Assembly: GCA_020726505.1 (NCBI GenBank)
Contig: JAHLEZ010000005.1
Coordinates: forward strand, 310,001 to 374,000
From: Leptodontidium sp. MPI-SDFR-AT-0119
Lineage: Eukaryota > Ascomycota > Leotiomycetes > Helotiales > Leptodontidiaceae
DNA: 64,000 nucleotides
Reading direction: 5' to 3'
Shown: positions 51,867-64,000 of the stretch, piece after piece
How the letters are laid out: each line of letters starts with the position of its first letter
Position numbering within the stretch: position 1 is the stretch's first letter
Notes under the pieces: model-generated
What the model saw: only the letters and a program-made list of their open reading frames with translations
What the model was told of the DNA's origin: nothing
The model's database searches: none
Program-made: the position numbers and the translations under genes

Positions 51867-53913
51867 TGTGGTATTATTGGTGGTATATATGGAGTCTCTA
51901 GGCGAGGTTCAGATTTTCTTCCCTCCCGTGCTTCCTTCAACTGCAAAACTATCGACTGGACAGACAGCAAGCGCATTCGCAAAGTAAAAGCTGAACAAAA
52001 TCCTTTGGGATGAGAATGGATTGAGCAAGAGGCACGTTGCTTCGCTTCGCTTCTCTTCACGAAAAAGATAGCCAAACATCCGCGAGGAGACCATATACAA
52101 ATACGTCACGTGGTTGGTAATCAGTCACCCACACTGCCAGGGCGGGAATTGGGAATGACGTTGGTGAGGGTGAATCAACTTGATTTACATTACCACTCTG
52201 ACAGAATTGACTCAATTTCTAATTTAGATTCGGCATAGGTAGCCTATTCAATCCCGCCTCTTGCATTTGTAAACATCTCGTAGTCATTTAATTCACTCAC
52301 GTTTTTCCCCCCCGGGCCAAGCGAGATCGAGACCCGAGCGAATATCGGAGCCGCCCACCTGCACACACCCACCCACTCGATCAGCACAGGAGGCAAAAAA
52401 TTTGCATTCGCAAAACGCCACAAAGCAGCGGCCAAGAGAGAGATCGAAAGGGCAAAGAAGTTGTAGACGCAAGTCTAGTGTTTTTTGTATGAGGTGATTT
52501 AAAATCCTGTCTTCCTTTTTTGACTCACTTCATGTCATGCAACGCAAGGTGAGGTAAGTTGAAGGCAATGCAAAGAGAGAAAATGGAGGTACACGTGTGA
52601 GAGATGTGTGGTCTGAGGTTGGTAGGTACAAACAGGGCAAGGCAATATGTGCGAGTAACTGGCCGATGGATTGAGAGAGAGGAGTAAGCCAAAACTAAGG
52701 ACCGATTAGGAGGTCCACTGGGAGGGTACGGGCCTTGGATCCTCGATCCTTACGGATAGGGAAAATGTATGGGGCGATGAGAAAGGGGGAGGATGGGAAG
52801 TTGAGGGAGGATGGATAGTGAGGATGAGGATAATGAGGACGAGGAAGGGACTTGGGGATCTGGGGATAAGAAGACTAGGACGATAATTCTCGGATGGGAA
52901 TTGGTCAATGGGAGAATGGTATATCCGGATTATCGTGGGGAAGGGGAGAGAAGGCGAGGTAAGGTAAGGAAGGTATGGGGAGATTCGGGAGAGGCCGTTT
53001 GTACCGATATCTTCCGCATGTCGACCAGGTACAGTAGTAGGTAAGGAAGGTATGAAGCCGTGGAGGCGAGGCTGAAATTGAATTACCTAGGTAGGTAGGG
53101 TAGGAATGCTGGGGATGGAAATACGGATCTGGCTATTGCTTCACTGTTTTCGTTTGTTTTCCTATTGGCGGCACAGTAATGATGAAATGAAATGAATCGG
53201 GAGCTACGGGAAGGTAGCAAGAAATAAACTCGGCAAGCACAAACACAGGAAGAAGAGGTGAAGAGCTTGGCTGTATGAGCTGGATACATCCGGTGAAACA
53301 TCAGTGTACTCAGACCAGCCTTGTCCAGACACCTTGTGCTCTAAGTTAGGTAAGGCCGCGTGTGGTATGAGGTTGATAATCAATCCTAATCCCGGAGTGC
53401 GGTATTTATAAATTTTGCACGGTCATCTGAAGCGAGGAGTCATAGGAGTCAGAGGAGAAGAAAACAAAGAGAGCAGAAGAAGGGGGAGAAAAAAACCAGG
53501 TTGGCGGCGCAGATGGCAGTTTGTATTTGCAATGGCATGCCAATGTGAGATAAGCACCAGGCCAATCAACCCGTCTAGAGCCAGCCTCGTCGACGGATGT
53601 GAGGGATGTATGTTTCTTTGCGGGCAATCCAAACCCCTCCCTCTCTTTTGCTGTGGAAGAGATATCCTGTAGCCCCTCCACTAGCGTGCCTTCCTCCCTC
53701 TGCTGTGTCATGCATGGGCCGCCGACTGGTCCTTGCCTGTCCTAGCCAAGCTTAGCTTGCCTCAACGAACAGAACACCCCACCAACCAATAAACCGGCTG
53801 AGCGACACCAGAGCCAAAGTCTTCTTCTTCTCGCCGAATCTTCCAGCAGAGAGAACCCTTTCTTCTTCATAAAAACTTCCTCCTACAAAAAAACACCACA
53901 AGCACATCTTCAT

Positions 53914-55376
<1,463 letters not shown>

Positions 55377-57149
55377 GGGACTCAAATTCTCTTCATACTT
55401 GCGTGTTTACCCGAGAAGATAACGGTTTCTGATGATTGTTTTCTTTGGCAGAGATGTATTGAAAGGCAGGCTTTGATGGGAAATCGGAATCAGAATTAGC
55501 ATAAATGAAGAAACGATGATGACCGAATATTCATTCCTCTTGGTGAATGTGGTGATAAAAGTGAAATTTTTATCATATGTTCCTTTTGATGTCAGGTATG
55601 GTATGCAGTGCTAGGATTCGGCGAAGGGAGTTATTACATACTGACCTGGGTAGGTTGGGGGGGGTGGTTTGCCTTAGGGTGATCTTGAGGCTTTGTTATT
55701 CTGGGGTATGGGTGGAGTAATTAATTGTCCAGTGATGGTTTTGGGACTTTGAAGTTCTAGTTTATGGATGGATGTAGTGAATAAGTGAAAGAAGGCTGAG
55801 TTGATCGTCGATCCATTGGAGACGATTTCGCTCAGAGAACAACAATTTAAGGTTTTCTTGTCCTCGGGCATTACTCTTTGAATAATTTTCCCGCAATGAA
55901 TTTGGGGCTTTAAAGGTTCTAATCTCAGGTTGTAGTGGATAAAGCGAGTGAGCGCGGGTCACTCACTGGGTTAGCCATGGTCAGCTGGAAACGAATTTGG
56001 CCTAGGACGTGCTCAGGGAAATGATACGAGGGTTAACCAAGAAAGAAGTACAACTTAGACTCAAATAACCTATACCCAGTTAAGTCAATCCAAAAGCTAT
56101 AGATTTATAAGGGGAAATTATAATCTCTATTCCTCAACGCCTTCACTCGATTCTCGTCGCTGCCTCATCCAGTGCGGTTCCTGCCTCAGGCCACAACGCT
56201 TAACCTTAAATCTCGCTACGGGATCGCGTCTCTCATCTGAGCATTGCCATCGCATCGCATCGCATCCATCTCTCTCTCCCTCGAATCCATCCAAAACAGC
56301 CACAACAAAAACAACACTCGCAACCTTTAGCATGGACTTCAAATGCCGAATCGCTTTCTCTGCATAGAACCCGCCTGGCTGACTTGTATTCTGAGAGTGT
56401 GTTGACGGAGGGGTGCGTGGATACGGAGCGGGCACTGTTGACAGAGTATCTTCGACGGGGGAGGACTCGGTAAGTTTTTACTTTTCAGTATATGGAGGTG
56501 TTTGGATTTGTGTTTTTTTTTTTTTTGGTTTTTGCGGTATGTTCGTTTTGGAGTTCGTGATATTTTGGGAAACGGAGGAGGGGATTGGTATGAATGGAGT
56601 GGAATGGAATGCGAGAGGGAGATGGCTTGAGAGAGAGGTTGGGAATGAGGGTTGTTGAGATGAGATGAGATGAGATGAGCTCTGTCACATGATTCTACTT
56701 GTCTTGCTATTCGCTTTTGCTTGTTAAGGGTTTGATTGCTTTATCAGGCAGGGCCGGTTGTCATGCTCTATTGTTGTTTCGATATTCGTGCAAAGGCTGT
56801 GGGATTCAAGGACTAGCTGGGGCAAAGTGGCAGTCGCTGGCTTCGGTTTCTCACCTTCGACCTCTGTTTTCCTTCAGTCTTCTTTTCATCCAACGCTAGT
56901 GTTGAGATTTATTTTGTTGTGGTTGAATCGCAGGGCTGACTTCCTCCCAGACTTCATTACTTCGCTCTCAATCCTAGGTGTTCTCGTTAGGGGGCTCAGG
57001 TTTGCGGCGATCGAGACTTAAGAACGGAAAGTGAATCGCTTCTCGGATTCACGAGATTTTGAAACGCATTCAACTATCGATAAGAATATTTAAATTTTCA
57101 CACCACCTTCTCAATCCAGGACTCAACCACCACATTTCGAACCGCCAAC
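55377..57149. other. Spacer between GAPDH and HDA1
   Basis: 1.8 kb: 3' UTR of GAPDH and promoter of HDA1. It includes a 14-base poly-T at 56513-56526 and a short GAGAT repeat near 56660. No supported gene. Confidence 0.5.
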
Positions 57150-59734
57150 ATGGACATCTCAGGATCTGCAACGATGCTGCAAAGCAGTGAGATGGATATG
57201 ATTATGGACAGCAACGAGTCAGCACATAATAGCAACGCTGAGGTATCAAACGGCTTCATGGATCCTCGAGTCCTGAACCAACTCGACGAACTCGATCTCC
57301 CCGACTCGACAGAACCCGAATCTCGAGATGAGTCACAACATTCATCACAAGATACCAAGGCGGTCGTTGAAGGTCGGAGAGCCTTCCTACCAACGGGCTG
57401 TTGTTACGATGACCGAATGAAGCTCCACGCCAACGCAGACTACTCCGCAAATCCACATCATCCAGAAGATCCTCGTCGGATAGAGGCAATCATGACGTGT
57501 TTCAAAGACGCTGGTTTATTCTTCGACGGAACGACAATGGAGGTTGCGGAGGCGCTGAAGAACTCACCTAATCAATGGATGTGGAGAATAGCAGCGAGAA
57601 TGGCTACTCGCGAGGAGATTTGCATGGCGCATACTGCGTCGCATTTTGAATGGGTGAAATCGCTGGGAAGCATGACCTCGGCGGAGCTTCGGCAACTCAC
57701 CAACGACTATGACAACGGACGAAAGTCTTTGTATGTTGGCAATCTCACATACCAGGCTGCTTTAATATCAGCAGGTGGGGCTATCGAGACGTGCAAGAAT
57801 GTCGTTGCAGGAAAGGTCAAGAATGCCATTGCTGTCATTCGGCCACCCGGACATCACGCCGAGAATAACGAGTCCCTTGGCTTCTGCATCTTCAATAATG
57901 TTCCCATCGCAGCAAAAGTCTGTATGGCGGACTATCCAGAAGTTTGTCGTAAAGTTCTTATCCTGGACTGGGATGTTCATCACGGAAATGGTATCCAGAA
58001 TATGTTCTACGAAGACCCCAACGTACTCTACATCTCACTCCACGTTTACCAAAATGGAACATTTTACCCTGGTCAGCCAGACGAACCAGGAGTTCCAGAT
58101 GGTGGACTTGATAAGTGCGGCGCTGGACGAGGAGCTGGAAAGAATGTTAATATCGGGTGGGCTGAGCAGGGTGTGGGCAATGGCGAGTATATGGCGGCCT
58201 TCCAGAGGATTGTCATGCCAATCGCTCAGGAGTTCGATCCAGATCTCGTTATTGTCTCTGCCGGTTTCGATGCTGCAGCTGGCGATGAGCTTGGTGGATG
58301 TTACGTCACTCCAGCCTGCTACTCACACATGACGCACATGCTCATGTCCTTGGCAAATGGCAAAGTAGCTGTCTGTCTAGAAGGTGGATACAACTTGCAT
58401 GCCATCTCAAGATCAGCTCTCGCTGTCGCAAAGACACTGATGGGCGAACCACCAGAGAGAATCGTTATCCCGCCACTCAACAAGACCGCAGCACACACCC
58501 TCAACAACGTCAAGCGGATACAATCTGCATATTGGGATTGTATGCGACCTGGTGTTGTTCCTCTTGCAGACCTGCAAGAGAGAGGTACGGATCGACTTAG
58601 TGATATGATTCGGACTGCGCAAAAGAGCACGCTTGGTGAGAGACATGGCATGTTCCCGTTATATGTCCAGCGAACCAAGTTGAGCAGGTCGTTTGAGAAT
58701 CAGGTACTGGTCACGCCGGAGATTGATAAAGCTAGGAGAATTTTGATGATTATTCATGATCCGTAAGTCAAACATCCCGTAGATGTTTTGGATAGAAAGA
58801 TCTCTAACGGCAACGCAGGCCCGAGGTTGTTGCGCATCCAGATCCTCACGATAACAGCATTTACGCCCATAACGCCTTCGTTGTTTGTTTATTAGTCCGA
58901 ATGCACAGTACTATGGCTAATGAGATTTCAGACTGATGGACTCCTCCCTTATATCGACTGGGCTATCAAGCATGGCTTTGGCGTCATGGATATCAACATC
59001 CCACAACACATCTCCCAACACACAGACGCCGACCCATATTCCGACAAGTCTAGCGAGAGCCAAATGGCTAAACAGCTCAAGGAGCTACTATGCTATCTCT
59101 GGGATAATTACTTTGAGTTGAACCCTGATGCCAGTCTGACACTCATGGGAATCGGCGATGCATACTTCGGTATCAAGCAACTCCTCATCTCAAGACGTAC
59201 GAAAATCCTCTACCCAGAATTCTTTATTCTTTATCGTTTTGTTCTTGCCATTCTAACAAACTCTTAGCATCCACGACCGAAAAGGTCCCCGGCATCCTCT
59301 GCTTCGTAACCGGCTCCCTCCGACCCGTCAAATCCGAAACCGACCCCAACCTCTCCAAATGGTACAAAGCCAACACCCTCCTCTACGTCTCCCCAGATCA
59401 CGCCTGCTGGTCCGACGAAGAAGCCGCTCGCAAAGTACGGAAGAACCGCTTCGGTAGAGTGGAGCTGGCCGATATCACTATCAGAAAGGGAGGCGTGGAT
59501 GGGAGTTGCATTGGGAAGATGTTGAGGAGACATGAGGCTGATGGGCAGAGTTGGATTAAGAAGCAGGTTAGGGAGTGGGAGAGGAATCATCTGGAGGAGG
59601 AGTCTGAGGAGGAAGAGGAAGAGTTTGAGACTGCTGCTGCTGGTGTTGATACGGTCATGAATGATGTGCCTGTGCCGGGCGCTGCGGTGGGTTGGGAGAT
59701 GCAGAGTAGTATGCGTGTTCCTGTTGGTTCGTGA
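57150..59734 (+). CDS. HDA1: Class II histone deacetylase Hda1 with Arb2 domain
   Basis: Four exons: 57150-58762, 58819-58882, 58932-59196 and 59268-59734, giving 802 residues. The second intron is only 49 nt (GTTTGT...TTTCAG). The N-terminal 75 residues are acidic and disordered. The deacetylase domain (about 80-430) has the catalytic elements RPPGHHAENNESLGFCIFNN, LDWDVHHGNGIQN and VIVSAGFDAAAGD, including the tandem His and the zinc-ligand Asp and His residues. The C-terminal Arb2 domain (about 540-730: TDGLLPYIDWAIKHGFGVMDIN, then FVTGSLRPVK) is typical of fungal Hda1 and plant/fission yeast relatives. A Glu-rich tail follows. Hda1 removes acetyl groups from histones H3 and H2B in a repressor complex with Hda2/Hda3. 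Confidence 0.96.
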
Positions 59735-60780
59735 CCTGGCCTGTGGGTATGAGGGGACGGGAGTTGGCCTAAAGCTTTAGAGCTTTAAGTGCAGAACCAG
59801 AAGCAAAACTTAGAGCATGGAAAGTAGAGTATGGGGAGAGCCTTGTACTGCCACAGTATTGCTTGTATGAAACTATTTTCTTTTTCTGGGCTGGGCAGTA
59901 TTTGATTTGATTTGCATGCATGGAGTGGCTACCTAGGTAGGAGCCTATGAAGCGATTCGTTGTACACAGGTATTTTCACAACCGTGTACAGATTATAAAA
60001 CTTTTTCTTTGTCAAATCAGTTCTCAGATAGCTATGAGCGACTTTGAACTGGAACGCGAAGTTTGAGAAAGGGGCTGGGGTTACAGTCACACAACTATCT
60101 CGGATAATCGTACGGCCGGGATTCAGTCTTGGCGAGAAATAAATGGATCTCCTTTCCGACTCATCTCAAGCTCCCTTCTCTCCCTTCCCTTCCTTCTTTC
60201 TCTTTTCAACAACAACCACCCATCATGATTCAACCACAACACTGCAGTCGCTCGCGACTAGCCGAAACCAACAACAAGTCGGGCAGCAGCAGCACGTCGC
60301 AAGATGTCTCCTGTTCTTCTACACCCTCCAAATATAGCCCCATCGCCGGGGTGCTCGGGAGTTAGGTCCTTGAAGTGACCGTTTTCCTTGGTGGTTGTTT
60401 ACCCAGGGTACATTTATTGTACTTGGGTGTTACTGCGACTGCTAAGGCTTGTTCACGCGTACTAATCAGTATTGCGTGGGAAGGGTGATTGATTTTCAAG
60501 GAAGTCGATTGTCTTGCTTGTTGAGAAGTAGGGTTAGGGTGTTAGTGAGGAGACAGTGTGTGTCTCGTGGAGACAAGTGCTTTGAGAAGTGAAGCAAGAG
60601 CTATATTCGATATAGACCAGTAAGTCAAGCATCCCTCTCCACCAATCTTGATCAAGCCTATTCATGCACGTATCTATGTGTATGTATACTGACAGCTGTT
60701 ACAGATAGAACAGAAGAAGAAACCAGTACCAAAAACAGAAACCACCGAAACATACAAACCAAAAAAGAACACTTCCAACC
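59735..60780. other. Spacer between HDA1 and F-box gene
   Basis: HDA1 3' UTR and F-box promoter. It holds a two-unit telomere-like motif (60529-60545). A 78-codon open frame at 60129-60365 is low-complexity Ser/Pro/Gln and not supported. Confidence 0.5.
60529..60545. repeat. Short telomere-like motif (two TTAGGG-type units)
   Basis: The sequence TAGGGTTAGGGTGTTAG contains two fungal-type telomere repeat units followed by a degenerate one. Too short to indicate a chromosome end. Confidence 0.5.
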
Positions 60781-61959
60781 ATGTCAATCATCAATCTTTC
60801 AACCGAGATCTTGCAAAAGATCTACGACTACGCAGAGCTGCAAGACCTCGTCGCTCTAGCCCGTACCTCACGTCGAACATACCGCGTCTTCCTCGGCCGC
60901 AGAATGCACCTCCTCACCCAGGGCCTACACAACTCCTACAGCCCCCTTCCATCCCTCCTCAAACTCACACTCAGCAACGAAGCCGACAAGTCGCGCAAAC
61001 CAATTGGCACAGAGATACGGATCAACACACTCCTTACACGCATCGTTTCCGTCGGCACGGACCCGAAACTCACACTCGAACAGATGAAGAAGATGGTGTA
61101 CTACGGCAGGATCGCAGATCGTTGGACAGAGCTTTATCCACGGCTACGTTGGAGAAATGGATCGGATAACAGGCGATTGCTACGTCCGCTTGAGAAAGAG
61201 AGGTTACGGAGAGCGATCTACCATCACTGGACATACACATCTCTCTTCCACTCCCGCACCTACACATCCTACTCACCATACCCTCCCTCCCCTGCCTCGC
61301 TTGACGACCCTCGCCATCGCCTCCTGAGAACCTACAGCACAGCCGAACAAATCCAACTCTCCGAATACCTCGCCCACCTCGAAACACTAGTTGAATCAGA
61401 CTTGTACCCATCGAACTCCATAATCCGCTCTCAAGACCCGTATTCGCACTCCCTCCCTGCACGCGCTCTCGCTAAGATCGCTTGGGGAGAGGGGAACGAG
61501 TATAGACGCCTCGTGAGGGATATCATGAAGCTGTCACCGGCGGATATACTGCACCTAGTGGAAAACACTAGTACGAAGAGCGAGAGGATGGACTTCCTGT
61601 ATGCGAAGGAGGCGTGTTTTGGGGATGTGCCTGCTACTATGAATTATGCCTTGAGCACGGTGTCTGTTGAACGAGCGAGGCGGTTCTGGGGCTTGCAGGG
61701 AGAGGAGTTGGGGAGGGTGGTGGGCTATTTGACGTTTCCTAGTTTGAGCCCTGGTGTTGGTGTTGGTACTGGAGGTGGGGGAGGAGAGGGTATGGTGGAG
61801 AGGGATTTTGAGGATGAGATGCTTATGTTTGGGGTTTGTGAGGTGCAGGGTAGGGAGCGCCTGGGGGCGTGTGAGGAGATTGAGTGTGATGGCGTGGAGA
61901 CGGGGGAGTGGGAGGGGTTTTGTAGGATGCTTGGTGTGGGTGTCGAGGAGGGTGGGTAG
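60781..61959 (+). CDS. F-box domain protein, hypothetical
   Basis: Single-exon gene of 392 residues; the start lies in a suitable ACC-ATG context. The N-terminal 45 residues match an F-box: INLSTEILQKIYDYAELQDL, then LARTSRRTYRVF. This motif binds Skp1 in SCF ubiquitin ligases. The remaining 340 residues have no Leu-rich or WD repeats; they are helical and basic in the middle, with a Gly/Glu-rich, low-complexity tail from about 325 (GVGVGTGGGGG). Fungal genomes carry many such lineage-specific F-box proteins, so the substrate cannot be guessed. Codon use shifts from C-rich to G/T-rich in the last quarter. Confidence 0.8.
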   Translation: MSIINLSTEILQKIYDYAELQDLVALARTSRRTYRVFLGRRMHLLTQGLHNSYSPLPSLLKLTLSNEADKSRKPIGTEIRINTLLTRIVSVGTDPKLTLEQMKKMVYYGRIADRWTELYPRLRWRNGSDNRRLLRPLEKERLRRAIYHHWTYTSLFHSRTYTSYSPYPPSPASLDDPRHRLLRTYSTAEQIQLSEYLAHLETLVESDLYPSNSIIRSQDPYSHSLPARALAKIAWGEGNEYRRLVRDIMKLSPADILHLVENTSTKSERMDFLYAKEACFGDVPATMNYALSTVSVERARRFWGLQGEELGRVVGYLTFPSLSPGVGVGTGGGGGEGMVERDFEDEMLMFGVCEVQGRERLGACEEIECDGVETGEWEGFCRMLGVGVEEGG

Positions 61960-64000
61960 ATGAAAGGCGTGCAGTGGAGGGTGGATATATTTGCTTCGTT
62001 TGCGGTTGGGCTTTGGGATTGGGTTGCTGAGCATTATTAGGCTTGTCGGTGAGATTAGATGGTGTGACGGGGAGCTTGTGCTGTGTTTGCTGTGATGGAC
62101 TCTAATTTTGGGCTTTCACTTGTTCACTTCGTTTCTAGACGGGATTGAAAATAAACTATCGTCAGCTCAATCGTTGCTCTATATCCCATGCGTTCACTTG
62201 CTCTAGAGTTTATATTGTGGTACGCATTTGAGTATTTTGCTCTTTTTACTCTACATACACTACGCATCCATCCTCAAGTAGCTGAGTGGTTATTCATGGG
62301 ACGAGAGGGGGGGGGGTTTTGACACTTTTTGGTTGCACGTCTCTGTTTTTCTGGCCGAGCCAAAATATATAATAATGTAACAGGTTGAATTGGGATTTGG
62401 CCGAGCCAGACTCTGATTTGTGGCTCAAAAGACAAACGTGTTGCGATGTGCAACGAAAGCTTTTGAAACTTATTAAGCGAGTGATTTGATTAGTTGAGGA
62501 TGGGAATTTGTTGCATGTCGCAATGTTCCTGGCTGAGCTGAAATATCTTGGGCTGGCTGGTTGGCTGGCTGGGTCAGTCACTGGAGCTGGCTGAGTTGGG
62601 ATCTGGCTGAGCCAAGCCAAGATTGAATATAAGCTACTGTAAATTGATCTCGCTTTCCTGACCTGATATATCAGAGAATGAGAATGTTAGTAGGACTGTG
62701 GATAACACTTGCCTTTATATGGCTGGCTTGGGAGAAACAGTCGGGGCGGGTAATACGTCTGATTCAGGTGAGGTAACGGGTGGATAGACTTACTTGACTA
62801 ATATTGACTACGGTGTGTAGCATGGGTCCCAGTAAGAGAGGTATATTGTACTCTGATTAGGTAGACAACTGGTCCGGGACTGCGATCAAGAACGAATTTC
62901 ACTGCTTTGAAGCGAATTGCAAGAGTTCTCCTCGCTTAACCCTACTAGAAAACAAAACAAGACTTTCTTCCATCTCACCAATCCACTATTGCAGTCACAT
63001 ATAATAATAAGCTCCATCAGCTCATCAACTATTTGCCATGGTGATATACCGACGATTAAGATCTTGCGTTCAAATACCTTACCTCACTTCACACCCCAGA
63101 GGATTAAAAGGAGTCGAGTCATCCCCCCCCAACCACTCCTACACTACCTCATCTTGAAATGTAGCTAGATATTCACCTTCAAATATCTGCCCTTGACCCA
63201 ACTTTTTGTTGCACGTCGCAGATTAGTAATTCGGTTTTACGCAGAGGCTCGCTACATACCTTTGAAAATGCCGCACCCGACTTAAGTTTTGTTGCATATC
63301 GCAGTTTGTCGATTTTTTCGAGATAAAGAGGGAAGCTATTTACCGAAATTAATTTTGGAATCCCCTCTCCAGATGAGTTTTGTTGCACATCGCAGTTTGG
63401 AAATTAAATTTTCGGAATGAATGAGAAGGAGCTATTGCTCAGAATTTCGGCATTTAATCTAAACCGTACGTTCTCGCAAGTTTGGTGTTTTAGGTAAAGT
63501 TCTGTAGTAAAAGGAATAGTCAGAATTAAGGAAGTTCTGAAAGTGCGTGATCACGGATTCCGTGGAAGTTCGGATTCTTTTTCGCTTTTCGAGTTGAAGG
63601 TGCCTTCTCTATTTGATTCTGATTCACTTGCCCACCGTTCCGGTACGCGTAAAAGTTTTGTTGCACGTCGCACTTTCGAGGCTGATTTCGAACAAGAGCG
63701 AAGAGTGAGTGAGGCTGATTTGAAAAGAGAAAATTGGGCTGAGTTCAGCATCGGTAGGGTAATGGTTTCCGACGAAATCGTATAGAAGCATGTATTCCAA
63801 GAATTGTTATAATACATTCAGAAGGTTGTTCAGCTACTATATCTGTATTATTCTCTTTCATTATAGGATTGATGGCAATTTTCGATTACTGATAAGACTA
63901 ACAATTTGGGGTTGTTCAAAAGTTTTGTTGCACATCGCACTTTCGAGGCTGATTTCCAACAAGAGCGAAGGGTGAGGCTGATTTAAAGAGAGAGAAAGTT
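61960..64000. other. Non-genic right end with dispersed repeat
   Basis: F-box 3' UTR, then AT-rich DNA carrying several copies of a short diverged repeat (listed separately). Open frames such as 63543-63785 include repeat copies and are not supported as genes. Confidence 0.5.
62327..63990. repeat. Dispersed repeat with TTTTGTTGCACRTCGCA core
   Basis: Eight copies of a core close to TTTTGTTGCACRTCGCA: about 62327, 62442 (inverted), 62507, 63203, 63286, 63377, 63655 and 63918. The last two are part of a longer unit of roughly 70 nt (63651-63722 and 63914-63985) with over 90% identity by eye. Around the first three copies a second motif, TGGCYGAGCC, recurs at about 62352, 62399, 62530 and 62605. 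The copies are unevenly spaced, so this is a dispersed or decayed repeat, not a simple tandem array. Read in one frame the core gives FVA(R/H/C/Y)R in most copies. Confidence 0.6.

Overview
The window is nuclear DNA from a filamentous ascomycete. The evidence is the gene structures: short introns (about 45-180 nt) with GTAAGT/GTATGT-type donors and CTAAC-like branch points, typical fungal proteins (Zn2Cys6 factor, M43 secreted protease, Hda1 with an Arb2 domain, chromodomain protein) and fungal-type GAPDH, ATP synthase beta, branching enzyme and COX5. The overall flavour suggests Leotiomycetes (Sclerotiniaceae-like), but that is inference from family resemblance, not from a search. Exon boundaries were worked out by hand from reading-frame continuity and splice consensus; all exon sums given below close in frame.

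Layout. 1-1.3 kb: partial gene for a secreted Ser/Thr-rich repeat protein (minus). 1.3-8.4 kb: 7 kb with no convincing gene, probably including a long leader for the next gene. 8.4-10.5 kb: RRM plus R3H RNA-binding protein of the Pin4/Cip2 type. 13.1-14.4 kb: a disrupted minus-strand gene. 16-20 kb: a small four-Cys protein, a small secreted Cys protein and an acidic protein of unknown function. 20.3-23.6 kb: a divergent pair, a Zn2Cys6 factor and ORC5. 24.3-25.4 kb: secreted M43 metalloprotease. 26.9-37.3 kb: BRX1 (ribosome assembly), Rab11/Ypt3 and, divergent from the Rab gene, a 2060-residue protein with a chromodomain, eight CCCH fingers and a UBA-like segment. 38-47.8 kb: ATP synthase beta, glycogen branching enzyme, a mitochondrial ClpX-like ATPase and cytochrome c oxidase subunit (COX5/COX IV). 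47.8-54 kb: a second gene-poor stretch with one possible gene relic. 54.1-62 kb: GAPDH, class II histone deacetylase HDA1, F-box protein. 62.3-64 kb: a diverged dispersed repeat.

Most genes are unrelated housekeeping genes and do not form an operon or obvious cluster. Three of four genes between 38 and 48 kb act in mitochondria, and two chromatin regulators (the chromodomain/CCCH protein and HDA1) are present, but I see no sign that either grouping is functional. The most unusual item is the chromodomain/CCCH/UBA protein. Frame breaks in the ClpX-like gene and in the 13-14 kb gene coincide with homopolymer runs, so they may be sequence errors and not real mutations.
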